From Treponema sp. (GTDB lineage Bacteria > Spirochaetota > Spirochaetia > Treponematales > Treponemataceae), in assembly GCA_017470605.1 (NCBI GenBank), contig JAFUYH010000016.1, positions 1 to 63,944 on the forward strand: a stretch of 63,944 bases of DNA, written 5' to 3'. Below the pieces are notes generated by a model, which saw only the letters and a list, made by a program, of their open reading frames with translations, searched no databases and was not told the origin of the DNA. The position numbers were made by a program, and so were the translations under genes. Of the stretch, positions 31,959-44,600 are shown in pieces; the first letter of the stretch is position 1; each line of letters starts with the position of its first letter.

Positions 31959-34900
31959 ATGAAAACACTTTTTAATGACGGCTGGCAATTTGCCGAGCTT
32001 CCAATTACAGACTACAATGCAATGTTCAAGGATGGAAAACCCATTCTTTATACCCCTGACCAATATTTAGAAAAGGCCGGCTCTTTGGAATATAATGACG
32101 TGCGCCTTCCTCATGACTGGCAGATTCACCATGTTTCTGACCTTTATAAAAACAGCGTGGGCTTTTATAAAAAGACCTTTACTTTAACGCCAGAGCAGAT
32201 TGAAGAGCGTTATAACGCAATCCGCTTTGAAGGCGTTTACATGAACTCTGCCGTCTGGGTAAACAGAAAAAAAGCCGGTGAATGGAAATACGGTTATGCA
32301 ACCTTTGAATTTGACATTTCTTCTTTTGTAAAAGAAGGTGAAAATGAAATTCTTGTGATTGTGGTTTACCAGAACTGCAATACACGATGGTATTCGGGAG
32401 CGGGAATTTTCCGCGATGTAACTTACATCAATTCTGCCCGCGTGCACCTGCCGACAGACGGTCTTTATTTTACGGCCACTCCTGCTGATAAAAACAGGCT
32501 TGACGGCGAATGGAACATTAAGATTTCTGTAGAAGTAGCAGGCCCTCTTGGCGGTCATAAAATAGAAAATCAGATTGCAGGCCTCGATGGAAAAGTGCTC
32601 GCAAAATCAGAATTTCCTCTTTCGCCGGTTCCTCTGCGGGATGAAGAGTCTGACTGGCTTCATCAGAATGTTCCGTCTCTCACAACAGCCGCTCTTTACA
32701 GGGCACAGGAAGAAATTACGGTTGAAAATCCTCAGCTTTGGGATTTAGACAGTCCTTTCTTCTATATATTGACTACCCGCCTTTATGATAAGGAAGGAAA
32801 TTTAATTGATGAAACCAGTCAGCACTGCGGATTTAAACTTGCAGTCTTTGATAAGGATAAGGGATTTTTCCTGAACGGGCGCCACCAGAAAATTTACGGT
32901 GCCTGCCATCATCATGACCAGGGAGCACTGGGCTCTGCCTTTGACGTAAATGCCTTGCGCCGCCAGTTTGCCCGCCTTAAAGAAATGGGCGTTAATTCCG
33001 TGCGCTGCTCTCATAATCCGCCGCCTTCTGCATGGATGGATTTGTGCGATGAAATGGGAATCATGGTGGATGATGAAGCCTTTGATATGTGGGAAAAGCC
33101 AAAAACTCAGTTTGACTACGGAAACTACTTTAACGACTGGGCCGAAAAAGACACGACAAGCTGGGTTCGCCGGGACCGCAATCATCCTAGCCTTATAATG
33201 TGGTCAATCGGAAACGAAATTTACGATACCCACGTAGGAAACGGCTATGAAATTACAAAGAAGCTCTATTCTTACGTTGTAAAAAGCGACCCTAACCGCA
33301 ATGCTCCTGTCACAATTGCTTCAAACTATATGATGACGGACGGAGCCCAGCACTGTGCAGAAGAAATTGACACTGTGGGCTACAACTATCTGGAACGCCT
33401 TTATGACGAACATCACAAAAAATATCCTGAATGGAAAATCTACGGTTCAGAAACCGGTTCTACCGTTCAAAGCCGCGGAATCTACCACTTCCCTGACAGT
33501 CTAAAACTGGTTACTTTCAGCGACGGCCAGTGTTCAACTCTGGGTAACTGTACAACACCTTGGGGGTGTGCAAATACCCAGACTGTAATTGCAAATGACC
33601 GCGACTGTCCTTTTTCTGCAGGCCAGTACATCTGGACAGGCTGGGATTACATTGGTGAGCCGACTCCGTATCATTCAAAATCATCTTTCTTTGGTCAGAT
33701 TGATACAGCGGGCTTCCCAAAAGACACCTTCTATCTTTATAAATCTGAATGGGCCGGTAAAAAGGCCGCTCCTTTTGTTCATCTGCTTCCTTACTGGGAC
33801 TGGAACGAAGGTCAGATGATAGACGTAAAGGCTTATTCAAATGCTGACTCTGTGGAACTCTTTTTTAACGGAACTTCTCTTGGCAGGCAGAATATCAATC
33901 ACAAGGACGGAAAAGAACCTTTTGGTCACTGGATTGTGGAATATCACAAGGGTGAAATTAAGGCACTTGCCTATGATGAAAATGGAAAAGTGATTGCAGA
34001 AGACGTGAAGAAGTCTTTTGGAGACCCTGAGCGTATTCTGCTCAAGCCGGAAATTTCTGAATCTGGGGATGCCTCTGGTACTCCGGGCGGAACCGGCGAC
34101 TTGCACTTTATTCAGATTATGACCTGCGATAAGGACGGCACTCTGGTAGAAAATGCCCGCAACTACATAACATTCAACGTGGCAGGAGATGCAGAACTTG
34201 TGGGAATGGATAACGGAGATTCCACAGATTATGAAGAATACACAAGTGACCAAGGATGCGGGGGAGCCAGAAGCCATACAAGAAGGCTTTTTGCAAACCG
34301 ACTGATTGCCATTGTACGCTCAAAAAGGCCTGGAGCAAGTTTTGTTGTGACTGCCGCAAGCAAGGGACTGCCGAATGTTTCCTTAAAGTATGACGGAAGC
34401 CCTGCTGCAGGCGGAAAGTGGTGCGAAGTTGCGCCATACATGGCAATTCATGCAGAAAAAGATTTTGTTCCTGCTAGAAAAATTGAAATTTCCTGTGACG
34501 GCTCTGTTGCTCTGGATGCCGCCCACCGCCAGGTTCGCGTTACTGCCCGCGTTCTGCCGGAAAATGCCAGCTTAAAAGAAATAAACTGGAACCCTGTTTT
34601 GAAGGAATGTGTTGCGGCTGACAATATTCTGGTAAGCGAAAAAACTGGGGAAGGAAGCGGAGTTGAAACAGCCGTAATTTCTGCCGCAGGGGATGGTGAA
34701 TGTATTCTGCGCTGTACTGCCATGAACGACACTAAGTATGATGAGGTTTTGAGCGATCTGCCATTTACTGTAAGCGGAATTGGAACTCACAAGCGAAATC
34801 CTTATGAACTGATAGAAGCCTGCCGCATGAGCGGATGGGATGATTTTGAAGGTAAGGAAAAGCCTGAGCTTTCTTTGGAAAGCGGAATTTCAACACGAAA

Positions 34901-35618
34901 GAGTGGCTGTACCTGGATTTCTTTTGACAAGGTAGATTTTGGGCCGGACGGGGCAGATACAATCCATATCCCGATTTTCAGCCACAATACAGAACTTGAT
35001 GTAGAAGTGTGGGACGGCGAGCCTGCCCCTGGAACAGACTGGAATGGCGCAAAGACTCCAGAAAAGGGGCCTGCAGAGGGCGGCGGCGAAAGGCTGGGCA
35101 AGTTCAAGTACCAGCACGAATCAATTTATAACGTTTATTCGGAAAACGTGTTTACTTTGAGCCGCCGCCTTTTTGGCCTTCATAAAATAAGCGTGGTTCT
35201 CCCGGAAGGTCTTTATTTCCACGGCTTCTATTTTGATAAGACTCCTAAGGCCTTTGCCCGCCTGCGTGCTCTGGATGCAGATCTGGTAGCCGGCGACGCA
35301 TTTACGCGCACTGCTGATGCTGTAGAAGGCATTGGAAACAACGTAAATCTGGACTTTGCAAACATGAATTTTGGCGATGGTGAAGGTGCTTCTAAAATCA
35401 CAATCTGCGGAAAATCCAACACAGAGAACAATACAATTAACGTGAAATTCTTTGGGGAAGATGGAAGCAGTACAACTCAGGTAATTGAATTTGCCCACAC
35501 AGATGATTTTGAAGAAAAAACTTTCACTCTTACTCCTGTGAGCGGAATGCAGAAAATCAGTTTTGTATTCCTGCCTGGAAGCAACTTTGACTTCCGCTGG
35601 TTCAGGTTTGAAAAGTAA
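31959..35618 (+). CDS. Glycoside hydrolase family 2 enzyme (beta-galactosidase-like), multidomain
   Basis: A 1219-residue GH2 enzyme. Order: N-terminal sugar-binding jelly roll (~1-165), Ig-like domain, TIM barrel (~285-590), a DUF4982-like region, further Ig/beta domains, and a C-terminal CBM-like part (~940-1219). Acid/base E420 is in WSIGNEI and the nucleophile E498 in YGSETGS, as in LacZ-type enzymes; SHNPPP is the substrate loop. No signal peptide is present, so it should act on imported oligosaccharides in the cytosol. Beta-galactosidase is the default call, but related enzymes also take beta-glucuronides or mannosides. TATACT at 31947-31952 lies just before the ATG. The oxidoreductase gene follows two bases after the stop. 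Confidence 0.88.
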   Translation: MKTLFNDGWQFAELPITDYNAMFKDGKPILYTPDQYLEKAGSLEYNDVRLPHDWQIHHVSDLYKNSVGFYKKTFTLTPEQIEERYNAIRFEGVYMNSAVWVNRKKAGEWKYGYATFEFDISSFVKEGENEILVIVVYQNCNTRWYSGAGIFRDVTYINSARVHLPTDGLYFTATPADKNRLDGEWNIKISVEVAGPLGGHKIENQIAGLDGKVLAKSEFPLSPVPLRDEESDWLHQNVPSLTTAALYRAQEEITVENPQLWDLDSPFFYILTTRLYDKEGNLIDETSQHCGFKLAVFDKDKGFFLNGRHQKIYGACHHHDQGALGSAFDVNALRRQFARLKEMGVNSVRCSHNPPPSAWMDLCDEMGIMVDDEAFDMWEKPKTQFDYGNYFNDWAEKDTTSWVRRDRNHPSLIMWSIGNEIYDTHVGNGYEITKKLYSYVVKSDPNRNAPVTIASNYMMTDGAQHCAEEIDTVGYNYLERLYDEHHKKYPEWKIYGSETGSTVQSRGIYHFPDSLKLVTFSDGQCSTLGNCTTPWGCANTQTVIANDRDCPFSAGQYIWTGWDYIGEPTPYHSKSSFFGQIDTAGFPKDTFYLYKSEWAGKKAAPFVHLLPYWDWNEGQMIDVKAYSNADSVELFFNGTSLGRQNINHKDGKEPFGHWIVEYHKGEIKALAYDENGKVIAEDVKKSFGDPERILLKPEISESGDASGTPGGTGDLHFIQIMTCDKDGTLVENARNYITFNVAGDAELVGMDNGDSTDYEEYTSDQGCGGARSHTRRLFANRLIAIVRSKRPGASFVVTAASKGLPNVSLKYDGSPAAGGKWCEVAPYMAIHAEKDFVPARKIEISCDGSVALDAAHRQVRVTARVLPENASLKEINWNPVLKECVAADNILVSEKTGEGSGVETAVISAAGDGECILRCTAMNDTKYDEVLSDLPFTVSGIGTHKRNPYELIEACRMSGWDDFEGKEKPELSLESGISTRKSGCTWISFDKVDFGPDGADTIHIPIFSHNTELDVEVWDGEPAPGTDWNGAKTPEKGPAEGGGERLGKFKYQHESIYNVYSENVFTLSRRLFGLHKISVVLPEGLYFHGFYFDKTPKAFARLRALDADLVAGDAFTRTADAVEGIGNNVNLDFANMNFGDGEGASKITICGKSNTENNTINVKFFGEDGSSTTQVIEFAHTDDFEEKTFTLTPVSGMQKISFVFLPGSNFDFRWFRFEK

Positions 35619-35620
35619 TT

Positions 35621-36673
35621 ATGAAGGGAAAAATGTATACAGCGGCCCTTGTGGGAACCGGCCGAATCGGTTTTTCTCTTGGCTTTGATAAAAAACGCGA
35701 GCAGCCGGCTTCTCACACAATGGCATTGCTTGCCAATCACAAGATAAAAATTGTGGCTGGCGCGGATTGTGATGAAAAAAAACTTTCTGACTGGCAGTGT
35801 TATGTAAAGAAAAAGAGCGGGTTTAATCCTCTTGTCTTTACTTCAAGCGGTCAGATGTATAAAGAATTTTCTTCTGGTTCTGGAGACGGGGTGCCGGATA
35901 TTATCACGATTGCCGTGAACGAAGATTCCCACCTGCAGGAATGTCTTTCCGCCATAGAAGCCCGCCCCCGCCTTGTTATCCTGGAAAAGCCGGTTGCCCT
36001 GAACAGCAGCCAGGCCGCCCTCATAGCAGAGGCCTCCAAAAAGGCGAATGTGCCGGTAATGGTAAATCACGAGCGCCGTTTTGCAGCCGATTACAATGCG
36101 GCTAAGTCTTACATGAAAAAAATCGGCGCCCTGCAGAGTATCCGCGGAGAACTGTATTCCGGACTTCGCATTTATGCTCCCGAATTTGAAGAAAGCGGCG
36201 AATACAGTCTTTTGCATGACGGCACTCACCTTGTAGATATAATCCGCTTTTTGCTTGGTGAAGATTTATGCAATCCTCTTGTAACTGGAATTTTCCGCGA
36301 TGAAAAAGGCGCGGTTCGCAATTTCAGTGCCCATTATTCTACAGAGTCCTGCCCGGACGTAAGCATTTACATGAGCGGGCGCAGCCGCTTCTTTTCTTTT
36401 GGCCTTGATATTCTGGGAACGGAAGGCCGAATCTGCCTGGGTAACGGCTATGCAAAATTCTATCAGCGTAAGGAATCTAAACTTTACACAGGTTTTTATT
36501 CACTTTCCCGCGACCGCTCTGTCCGCCTGAGCCGCAAAACAGGCTATTTTTCAAATATGATGCAAAACGCAGTGGACTTTCTTGACGGCCTCTCAGAATT
36601 AAAAAGCCCGCTGACCGAAGCAATCTCCGACCTGCGGGCTCTCGAAGAAATAAAAGATTTCTTAAAAAATTAA
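35621..36673 (+). CDS. Gfo/Idh/MocA-family oxidoreductase
   Basis: A 350-residue NAD(P)-dependent sugar dehydrogenase-like protein. The N-terminal Rossmann motif is VGTGRIGFSLGF, the active-site lysine motif is VILEKPVAL (EKP), and a GTHLVDIIRF segment carries the usual histidine of the C-terminal domain. Its ATG is two bases after the GH2 stop, with another ATG four codons later behind AAGGG, so the pair is co-translated. This suggests that it acts on a sugar released by the GH2 enzyme, perhaps oxidising or epimerising it; the substrate is unknown. Hairpins follow the gene. Confidence 0.85.
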   Translation: MKGKMYTAALVGTGRIGFSLGFDKKREQPASHTMALLANHKIKIVAGADCDEKKLSDWQCYVKKKSGFNPLVFTSSGQMYKEFSSGSGDGVPDIITIAVNEDSHLQECLSAIEARPRLVILEKPVALNSSQAALIAEASKKANVPVMVNHERRFAADYNAAKSYMKKIGALQSIRGELYSGLRIYAPEFEESGEYSLLHDGTHLVDIIRFLLGEDLCNPLVTGIFRDEKGAVRNFSAHYSTESCPDVSIYMSGRSRFFSFGLDILGTEGRICLGNGYAKFYQRKESKLYTGFYSLSRDRSVRLSRKTGYFSNMMQNAVDFLDGLSELKSPLTEAISDLRALEEIKDFLKN

Positions 36674-36690
36674 ACTAATCCTTGTGCGTC

Positions 36691-36731
36691 GCTCGCTTTC
36701 GCGAGCTCACCGAGAATTGCTTGCGCAATTC
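36691..36731. repeat. Two tandem palindromic hairpins after the oxidoreductase gene
   Basis: GCTCGC-TTTC-GCGAGC (36691-36706) and GAATTGC-TTGC-GCAATTC (36714-36731) stand in tandem. The second has the same TTGC loop as the terminator at 15874-15898. No T tract follows. They may be REP-like or act as 3' stabilisers. Confidence 0.45.
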
Positions 36732-36749
36732 TTGCAAGTGTAACATTAA

Positions 36750-36815
36750 TTACACAAGACCTTGTGCAATCATAGCGTTAGCTACTTTTACGAAGCCAGC
36801 GATGTTAGCACCTGA
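36750..36815 (-). pseudogene. 3' remnant of a second gdhA
   Basis: Read leftward this encodes the last 20 residues of glutamate dehydrogenase ([20 protein letters not shown]) plus stop, all 20 identical to the end of the intact gdhA at 36977-38335. In DNA only 49 of 60 bases match and all differences are synonymous (10 of 20 codons). Upstream of it the similarity stops at once and a stop codon follows. It is the scar of an older or homologous gdhA copy. Confidence 0.85.
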
Positions 36816-36825
36816 CTAAAATAGC

Positions 36826-36870
36826 AAATGCGTTAAAAAAGACAGTCCAGTGGACTGTCTTTTAGCATTT
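36826..36870. terminator. Bidirectional terminator before the gdhA 3' end
   Basis: AAAGACAGTCCA and TGGACTGTCTTT form a long stem with A and T tracts, extended by AAATGC/GCATTT at the ends. It would stop rightward transcripts from the GH2 unit and leftward ones from gdhA. Further stems follow at 36886-36901 (GCCCGATTAATCGGGC, a perfect palindrome) and around 36924-36942 (AAACAA/TTGTTT). Confidence 0.75.
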
Positions 36871-36976
36871 ACTTACAAATGTCTCGCCCGATTAATCGGG
36901 CTTATAAATCGGGAAAGCGTTAAAAACAAGCCGAAAGGGTTGTTTAGCTTTCACCGACCTGATTATTATGTCGCGA

Positions 36977-38425
<1,449 letters not shown>

Positions 38426-38521
38426 CTATGAAAAGTAGTTTTGAATAATTTTGAAAAAAAACTTTGCCTGCTTTTTCATAATTTTCATAAAATAAGAAAA
38501 TCCTTAGTTTTCTGATAAAGG

Positions 38522-38549
38522 TTGAAAATTTTAAAATCTCAAGTATACT
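38522..38549 (+). promoter_or_regulatory. Promoter of the giant lipoprotein operon (TTGAAA-16-TATACT)
   Basis: TTGAAA (38522-38527) and TATACT (38544-38549) are 16 bp apart. The start site near 38556 gives a leader of about 114 nt with a TATAAC/GTTATA inverted repeat at about 38595-38620 and a T9 run at 38649-38657, ten bases before the ribosome-binding site. No riboswitch was recognised. Confidence 0.65.
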
Positions 38550-38669
38550 ATGGTGGAGAAAATTAGGGATGGTGTAGTCGTAGGGGATTTCTCGTATAAC
38601 TTAAGAAATTTTTGTTATATGCCGAAAATCTAAATGGAGAAGTGTTCATTTTTTTTTGTGAGGCTAGGT

Positions 38670-41600
38670 ATGGGTTTAACTTTTGGAGAAAAGCTCAAAA
38701 ACTCGTTAAACATAATTCTCTTTTCTCTTACTGTATTCTTTGCCATAATTTTTTTCAGCACCTGTGAAATCGGCCTTGGCGCCGCTGTAGATACAGAGGC
38801 ACCTGATATTGCAATAACAGGCCCAGAAGCCGGTGCGGTTATCAGAGATTCATTTAACTTTTACGGAACCTGGTCTGATGACGGTGAAATAAACAGCATT
38901 ACTTTTACTCTTAAAGATATAGAAACAAATAAAACTCTAGGACCTTATCCTGCAGAAGTTGCAGTTCTTTCTGTAGGAAACGGAACATGGTCATATATAA
39001 TAGAAAAAGATGAATTTGCAGACGGTTCTTATGACGTTACAGTTTCCATAAAAGATAAAGCAGGCCATAAAACCGAAACCCAAAGACAGATAACAATAGA
39101 TAATACTGCACCTGTAATGGTTTTGCAGAGACCTTTCAGTGCCCTGGGAAGTCAGGATTCTATAGAAAGTTATGGACAGATTTTTACTTTGGAAGGCCAG
39201 GCTGCAGATGACAGCGGACTTGCACTTTTGGAAGTAAATGTTTACAGCGATGCAAAACTGGAAAATCTGATAAAAACTCTTTCCTTTACAAAAATTGGAG
39301 CAACAATTTCTGTGGATGCTGCCCAGTTCAGCGAAGATACTGAAAATGATTACAGTGAAATTTATGGAAGTACCAGTCGCAATTACGGAGTTCAGACCCG
39401 CTATTGCCGCATTATTGCTTATGATGGAGCAAAAAGATACCCTGTAGACGGAAGCTCACAGACAGAAGCAGATTTAAAAGGAAATGCAACAACAAGCGGC
39501 TACTATCTTTATGATGATATTTCAGATACAATCTTGAGTGAATATAAAATTACAGAACTTTATTCAATGAAGAACGGCCGCTATTCAGATTCCAAGAACA
39601 GCCGTTCTGCCGTTGAGGTTCTAGAAGACCTTTCTTCAAATGAAATTTCTGCCAGTGTATTTACGCTGAACCCTAAAAACAATCCTTTGTTTACTGTTGC
39701 AGGTTTTACAGAACTTGGTAAAGAAGGCGATTATGAAGCCGCAAACATGACCGTTATAAATGAAGATTTTCTCACAATTCAGGTAGAGCCGGGATTAGAT
39801 GACTATCTTCTTCAAAAAGATACGTTAAAAGTAAAGCTTACAAATACAAAGAATGAAAACGAAGTAATTATTCCAAGCAGACAGGTAATTACAAAAGACG
39901 GTGAAAAATATAAAATCGTTGTATATATGCGCAAGGCAGATGGCCTTAAAACTTCAAATGCATATTTAATAGAAGTAGAAGGAAGTGATGAAAAGGGTAA
40001 TAGCATTACTACACCTGAAGGAAAAGGCTATGGCTTCTATTTTAAGAGAACCAGTACAAGTCCAACCTTAACTGTTACTCAGCCATATTCAGAAGATAAA
40101 GAAATACTTAATGCTTCTAATGACTCTATTACTTTTAAAGGAACTATTTTGTTTCCTTCTGATTTGTGTGACGGTGGAGATATATGGATATCTGATATAG
40201 CCGGTAATTATAAATGGAAGGTCGGTTCTTTTACTGCAAAAGATGCTGCTGAAAACTGGACATATACATTAAAACTTCTAAAAGATAATTCTTCTACAAC
40301 TTATAAAGATGAAAGCGGAAATACAGTTAAATATTTACCGGATAATAACTGGGATTTATATATTTATGCAGAATATACAGAAAATGATGAAAAGGCAGAA
40401 ACCAAGACTTCTGATAAAATCAGCCGTAAATTCCTTGTAGATACCCAGCAACCGGCAGCCCCTGAACTGAAAAAAATAAATGATGCTGAATATAAAGATA
40501 GCAACTGGTATACAAGTCAGAATATAATTGTACAGGTAGAAACAAAAGATCAGTCTGCAAATGTTCTTGACTATTACAGTGGAATTGTTCTGACAGAATA
40601 TAAAATAAATGATGCTGAATGGACATCCCTAAAGTCTGGCTATATTTATGGTTTTTCTGATGGTGAAAATACGCTTTATTTTAGAAGTACTGATGAAGCA
40701 GGCAATATTAGTGAAGAAAGCAGTTTTAAAATTAAGGTTGATACTTCTGTACCGATTATAACTGCTTCTTATATCGGAAGTGATGAAAAAGCTGACTGGG
40801 ATGCTTTATCTACAGAAAGTATCTTGAATATAACTAAATCTCATGGAACAAAAATTAAGCTGTCCATAACTGAAGAAAACAGTGTTGAAGCTGTAGCAGT
40901 AACTGTAGCCGGTTCAGAAATGGCAGGAACAATAAGCAAAGATTCTGACTCTTCTTATAAATGGATCTGGATAAGCAATGAACCTGCAAGTCTTGATGAA
41001 AATACACCTGTTAAAATTTCAGTATCTGCAACAGATGGTGCAGGTGGCAAGGGAAGTGCCGGCTATAGCCTGCTTATTGATACTGCAGGACCTAATGTAG
41101 AAATTACTTCTCCAGAAAAAGATTTGGAAGGTGAAGATTCTTTAAGTCAGAGTACTTATCCTCTTAAGGCATCTTCTGCAGATGCTTATGGAAGTGTAGC
41201 CTTAACAAAATATAAAATAACATCAGAGGCTTTTGCAGATGATGATGCCATAAAAACTGATGCCAGAAAAACTGATAGCGGATGGATAGAATCTGCAAAC
41301 AAAGGAAACGTAAATGTTACTATTAACATTATAGAAGGAACTGATATAAGAGGCACTGTAAAAGATGCAAAGATTTCTGAAGGCCAGTGGTATTTTTATG
41401 TTTACTCAAAAGACAGTGCTGGAAATGAAAGTGTAGCCGGCAGGTCTTTCTGGACAGACCGGGCAGAACCTGAAATTAAAGTTACCTCTGAACCTGCTCA
41501 GTCCTATAATAAAGCCGCTTTACCGGATTCTGAAAATACTATAACTATTGCAGGAAGTGCAAGCGATGCTAACGGTATAGCAAAGGTTGAATATTCAGAA

Positions 41601-44600
41601 GATGGCGGTACTTCTTGGACAGAATTTGAAATTACAGAAAATGATGCTTCATGGTCTAAGACTCTTAACTTTGCCGGTGACGGTACATCTGATGGAACAA
41701 AGACCTTCTCTGTAAGGGCAAGTGATAAGGCTGGAAAAACTTCTCATAAAGAATACAGCATTCTTGTAGATACTCAGGTCCCAGAAATCACAGAAGCTAT
41801 AATAAGCTCAAGTTCCGTTACTGTAGACGGAATAAAATGGTATAAGAGTACAACTCTTGTACCACAGGTAACAGCAAGTGATAACACTGGCATAAGTAAG
41901 GTTGAATACAGTTTTACTTCTGACGGGCAGGGAACTGCTCTTACAAATGTAAACGGACTCTTTACAGCTGGTGTAACCTTCCCTGAACAGGGAGAAAATC
42001 TTACATTATATCTTAAAGCAACAGATGCCGCTGGTAACACCTGCAGTGGAGAAATTTCTGGAATAAATATAGATAATATTGCTCCAAAGCTTACTGCTAA
42101 AAGCTATAAAGTTTCAGATAAGACAGAAACTTCTGATTTTTCTGCAGATGTTTACGTAAATGCAGATGATACTCTTAATGTAACAGTAAGCCTTTCTGAT
42201 TCAGAAAGTGGAGTAAAAGGAAGTCCTGAATTTTATATTGGCGGAAGTCAGATTACAGGTGATGACAAAATTGCCGTAGTAAATGATGCAGAGAATAAGA
42301 CATGGACTGCAACTATTAAAGAATCCGCTTTGGCAACCGGTCAATTAAGTGTGAGTGGAGAAGATAAGGCAGGAAATAAAACTTCTATAAGCATCTTGAA
42401 TATCATAAAAGATACAGAAGCACCAACGCTAAGCAATATAAGCATGAAAGAATCTTCTTCCAGTACAACAAAAGCATACGAAGCAAGCGCAGAAGAAACT
42501 GCTGAAAAACTGGTTTATTATGTAAATACTTCAAAAACCTTTACAGTTGCAGGTTCTTCATCTGATAACAGAACTGTTGCTTCAACAAAACTTAAAATAG
42601 GTGAAAAAGAATATACAAATACAGGAAGTGCAATGGCATGGAATTTTGCACTGAATGATTTGGCATCTTATGTTAGCGATTCTGTAAAGTCTGTGGATGC
42701 AGTAATTACGGTAACAGACCTTGCCGGAAATACTGGAACAAAAACAATAACAATAAAGTTTGATAATGCTGCACCAGATTTTAAGCACCGCATAGATGCA
42801 AAAGCAAAAGATGTAGATTTTAGAATTGGTGAATATGCAAATGATAATGGCGATTCTGATGTAGGTGGAAAATATCAGAGTGGAACATGGGGAACCGCAA
42901 CTTCTCTTACAGTAAGAGGAACTCTGGATGATTCTGAAGGCAGCGGTTTTGCAAAGTTGTATTATAAGGTTTTTGCAACCAAGCCAAAAGCAGAAGATAT
43001 CTCAAATTTTGAAAAGAATTTTAAGACAGATAATAGCGGTACAATTGATGCTTCTTCTCTTGAAGAAAAGAATGTTGATTATACTAAGAAAATAGACCCA
43101 AAAGAAACTGGAACTACAAAAGAAACTGGAACTATAAGCATAAAATCCAGCTATAAAGGCAATATAACAAAACTTAATGAAGAAAGTAATTATATCCTTT
43201 TTGTTGCAGAAGATAATGTAGGTAACTCTGCAATAGATAATATGACCGCTGTAAAGTGTGCAGATGATGTAGATATTTCAGATGATGCATTGAAGAGTTG
43301 GAATAAAAATATTAAGGCTTACAGCTTAAACGTAGATACCACACCGCCGGCAATTACAACGGCGGGAAGTAGAACCATTTTTACAAATGGTTCTACTCCT
43401 GTTACTGTAACAGGAACCTGCTCTGATTCCGGTTCAGGAATAGATAGCGTAATAGTAAAAATAGGTAATGCAGTAGAAGAAACTAAAGCCACAGTTGCAA
43501 ATGGAACCTGGACCGTAGAAATTCCTGCAGAAAAGCTTAGCGGAATAGAAGACGGAAAAACTTATAATGTAAATGCTACTGCAAAAGATACCGCTGGTCT
43601 TTCTACATCTCTAACAGTGGCAATTTTACAGGGAGATAAAAACGCCCCTGTTCCTGCCGTTACCGGCATCAGCCCTTCTGTAGAAAAGGGAAGTTCTGCC
43701 TGGTATGTACGTCCAAAGGATACTCTGACAATAAAAGGAAATACAACAGATACTTATTCCCCAACTGTATACACCTGGCTAAAGCTGGTGCCGATTGATG
43801 AGAACGGTACAGAAACTTCCAATGAGTCAGATATCGTAACAACTGCTGAGGATAAGGTAATGGGAACTTCCTGGACCATTACAATTCCTGCCACTGCACA
43901 TGCTTCATCTTATAAAGGTGCAAACCTTTATGTCTGTACAAAAGACCTTGCTGGAAACCTTGCAAATGATGGAAACGGCACAAAACTTGCTGAACTTACA
44001 TTTGATGAAAAAGGTCCTGTTTATGATTCAACATCATCAAAAGTTGCCGGTGCGGCCTATTCTTCTGAAAAATGGCTTAACAATAAAACACTTACTTTTG
44101 AAGGAATCTGGAATGATGATGCAGGAGTAAGTCAGCTTTATTATGAAATAGTTAAAGATGGAAGCACATCTTCAATAACAGAAGAAAATGCAGATACTTA
44201 TCCTTCAATATCTCTTACAGATAAAGGAAGCGGAGACTATGCATTCAGTTCTACTTTAAGTGGATTTGAAGAAGGGGTAAATACTGTAATAATGTATGCA
44301 GTAGATTACTTGGGTAATATTTCAAGCCAGCAGTCTTATGTTGTTAAGGTGGATGTAACTGCGCCTGAAGAAACCGCCTTTGAAGGAACTACCTTTAACG
44401 ACTTCCACCTTACAAATGCAAGCGAAGACTTGAGCCTTAAATTGTATGCAAGCGATAATAGCAATACAAAACAGAGTGGCCTTAAGACTGCTGAAGACCC
44501 TGTAATAACTCTGGGTGGACAGACTGTTTCAGCAGCCTCTACAGCAAAATATGCAGATACTGCGGAGGATGACGGCAAGTACCTTGTTACTGTAAAAATT

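Noticed and set aside
38634..38669. Upstream start for the first giant lipoprotein
   Set aside because: The ATG at 38634 lacks a ribosome-binding site, and the resulting Phe-rich extension spoils the signal peptide; the ATG at 38670 has GAGG and matches the start of the paralogue.
38556..38669. c-di-GMP or other riboswitch in the leader of the giant genes
   Set aside because: Conserved GEMM sequences were not found; only a short inverted repeat is visible.
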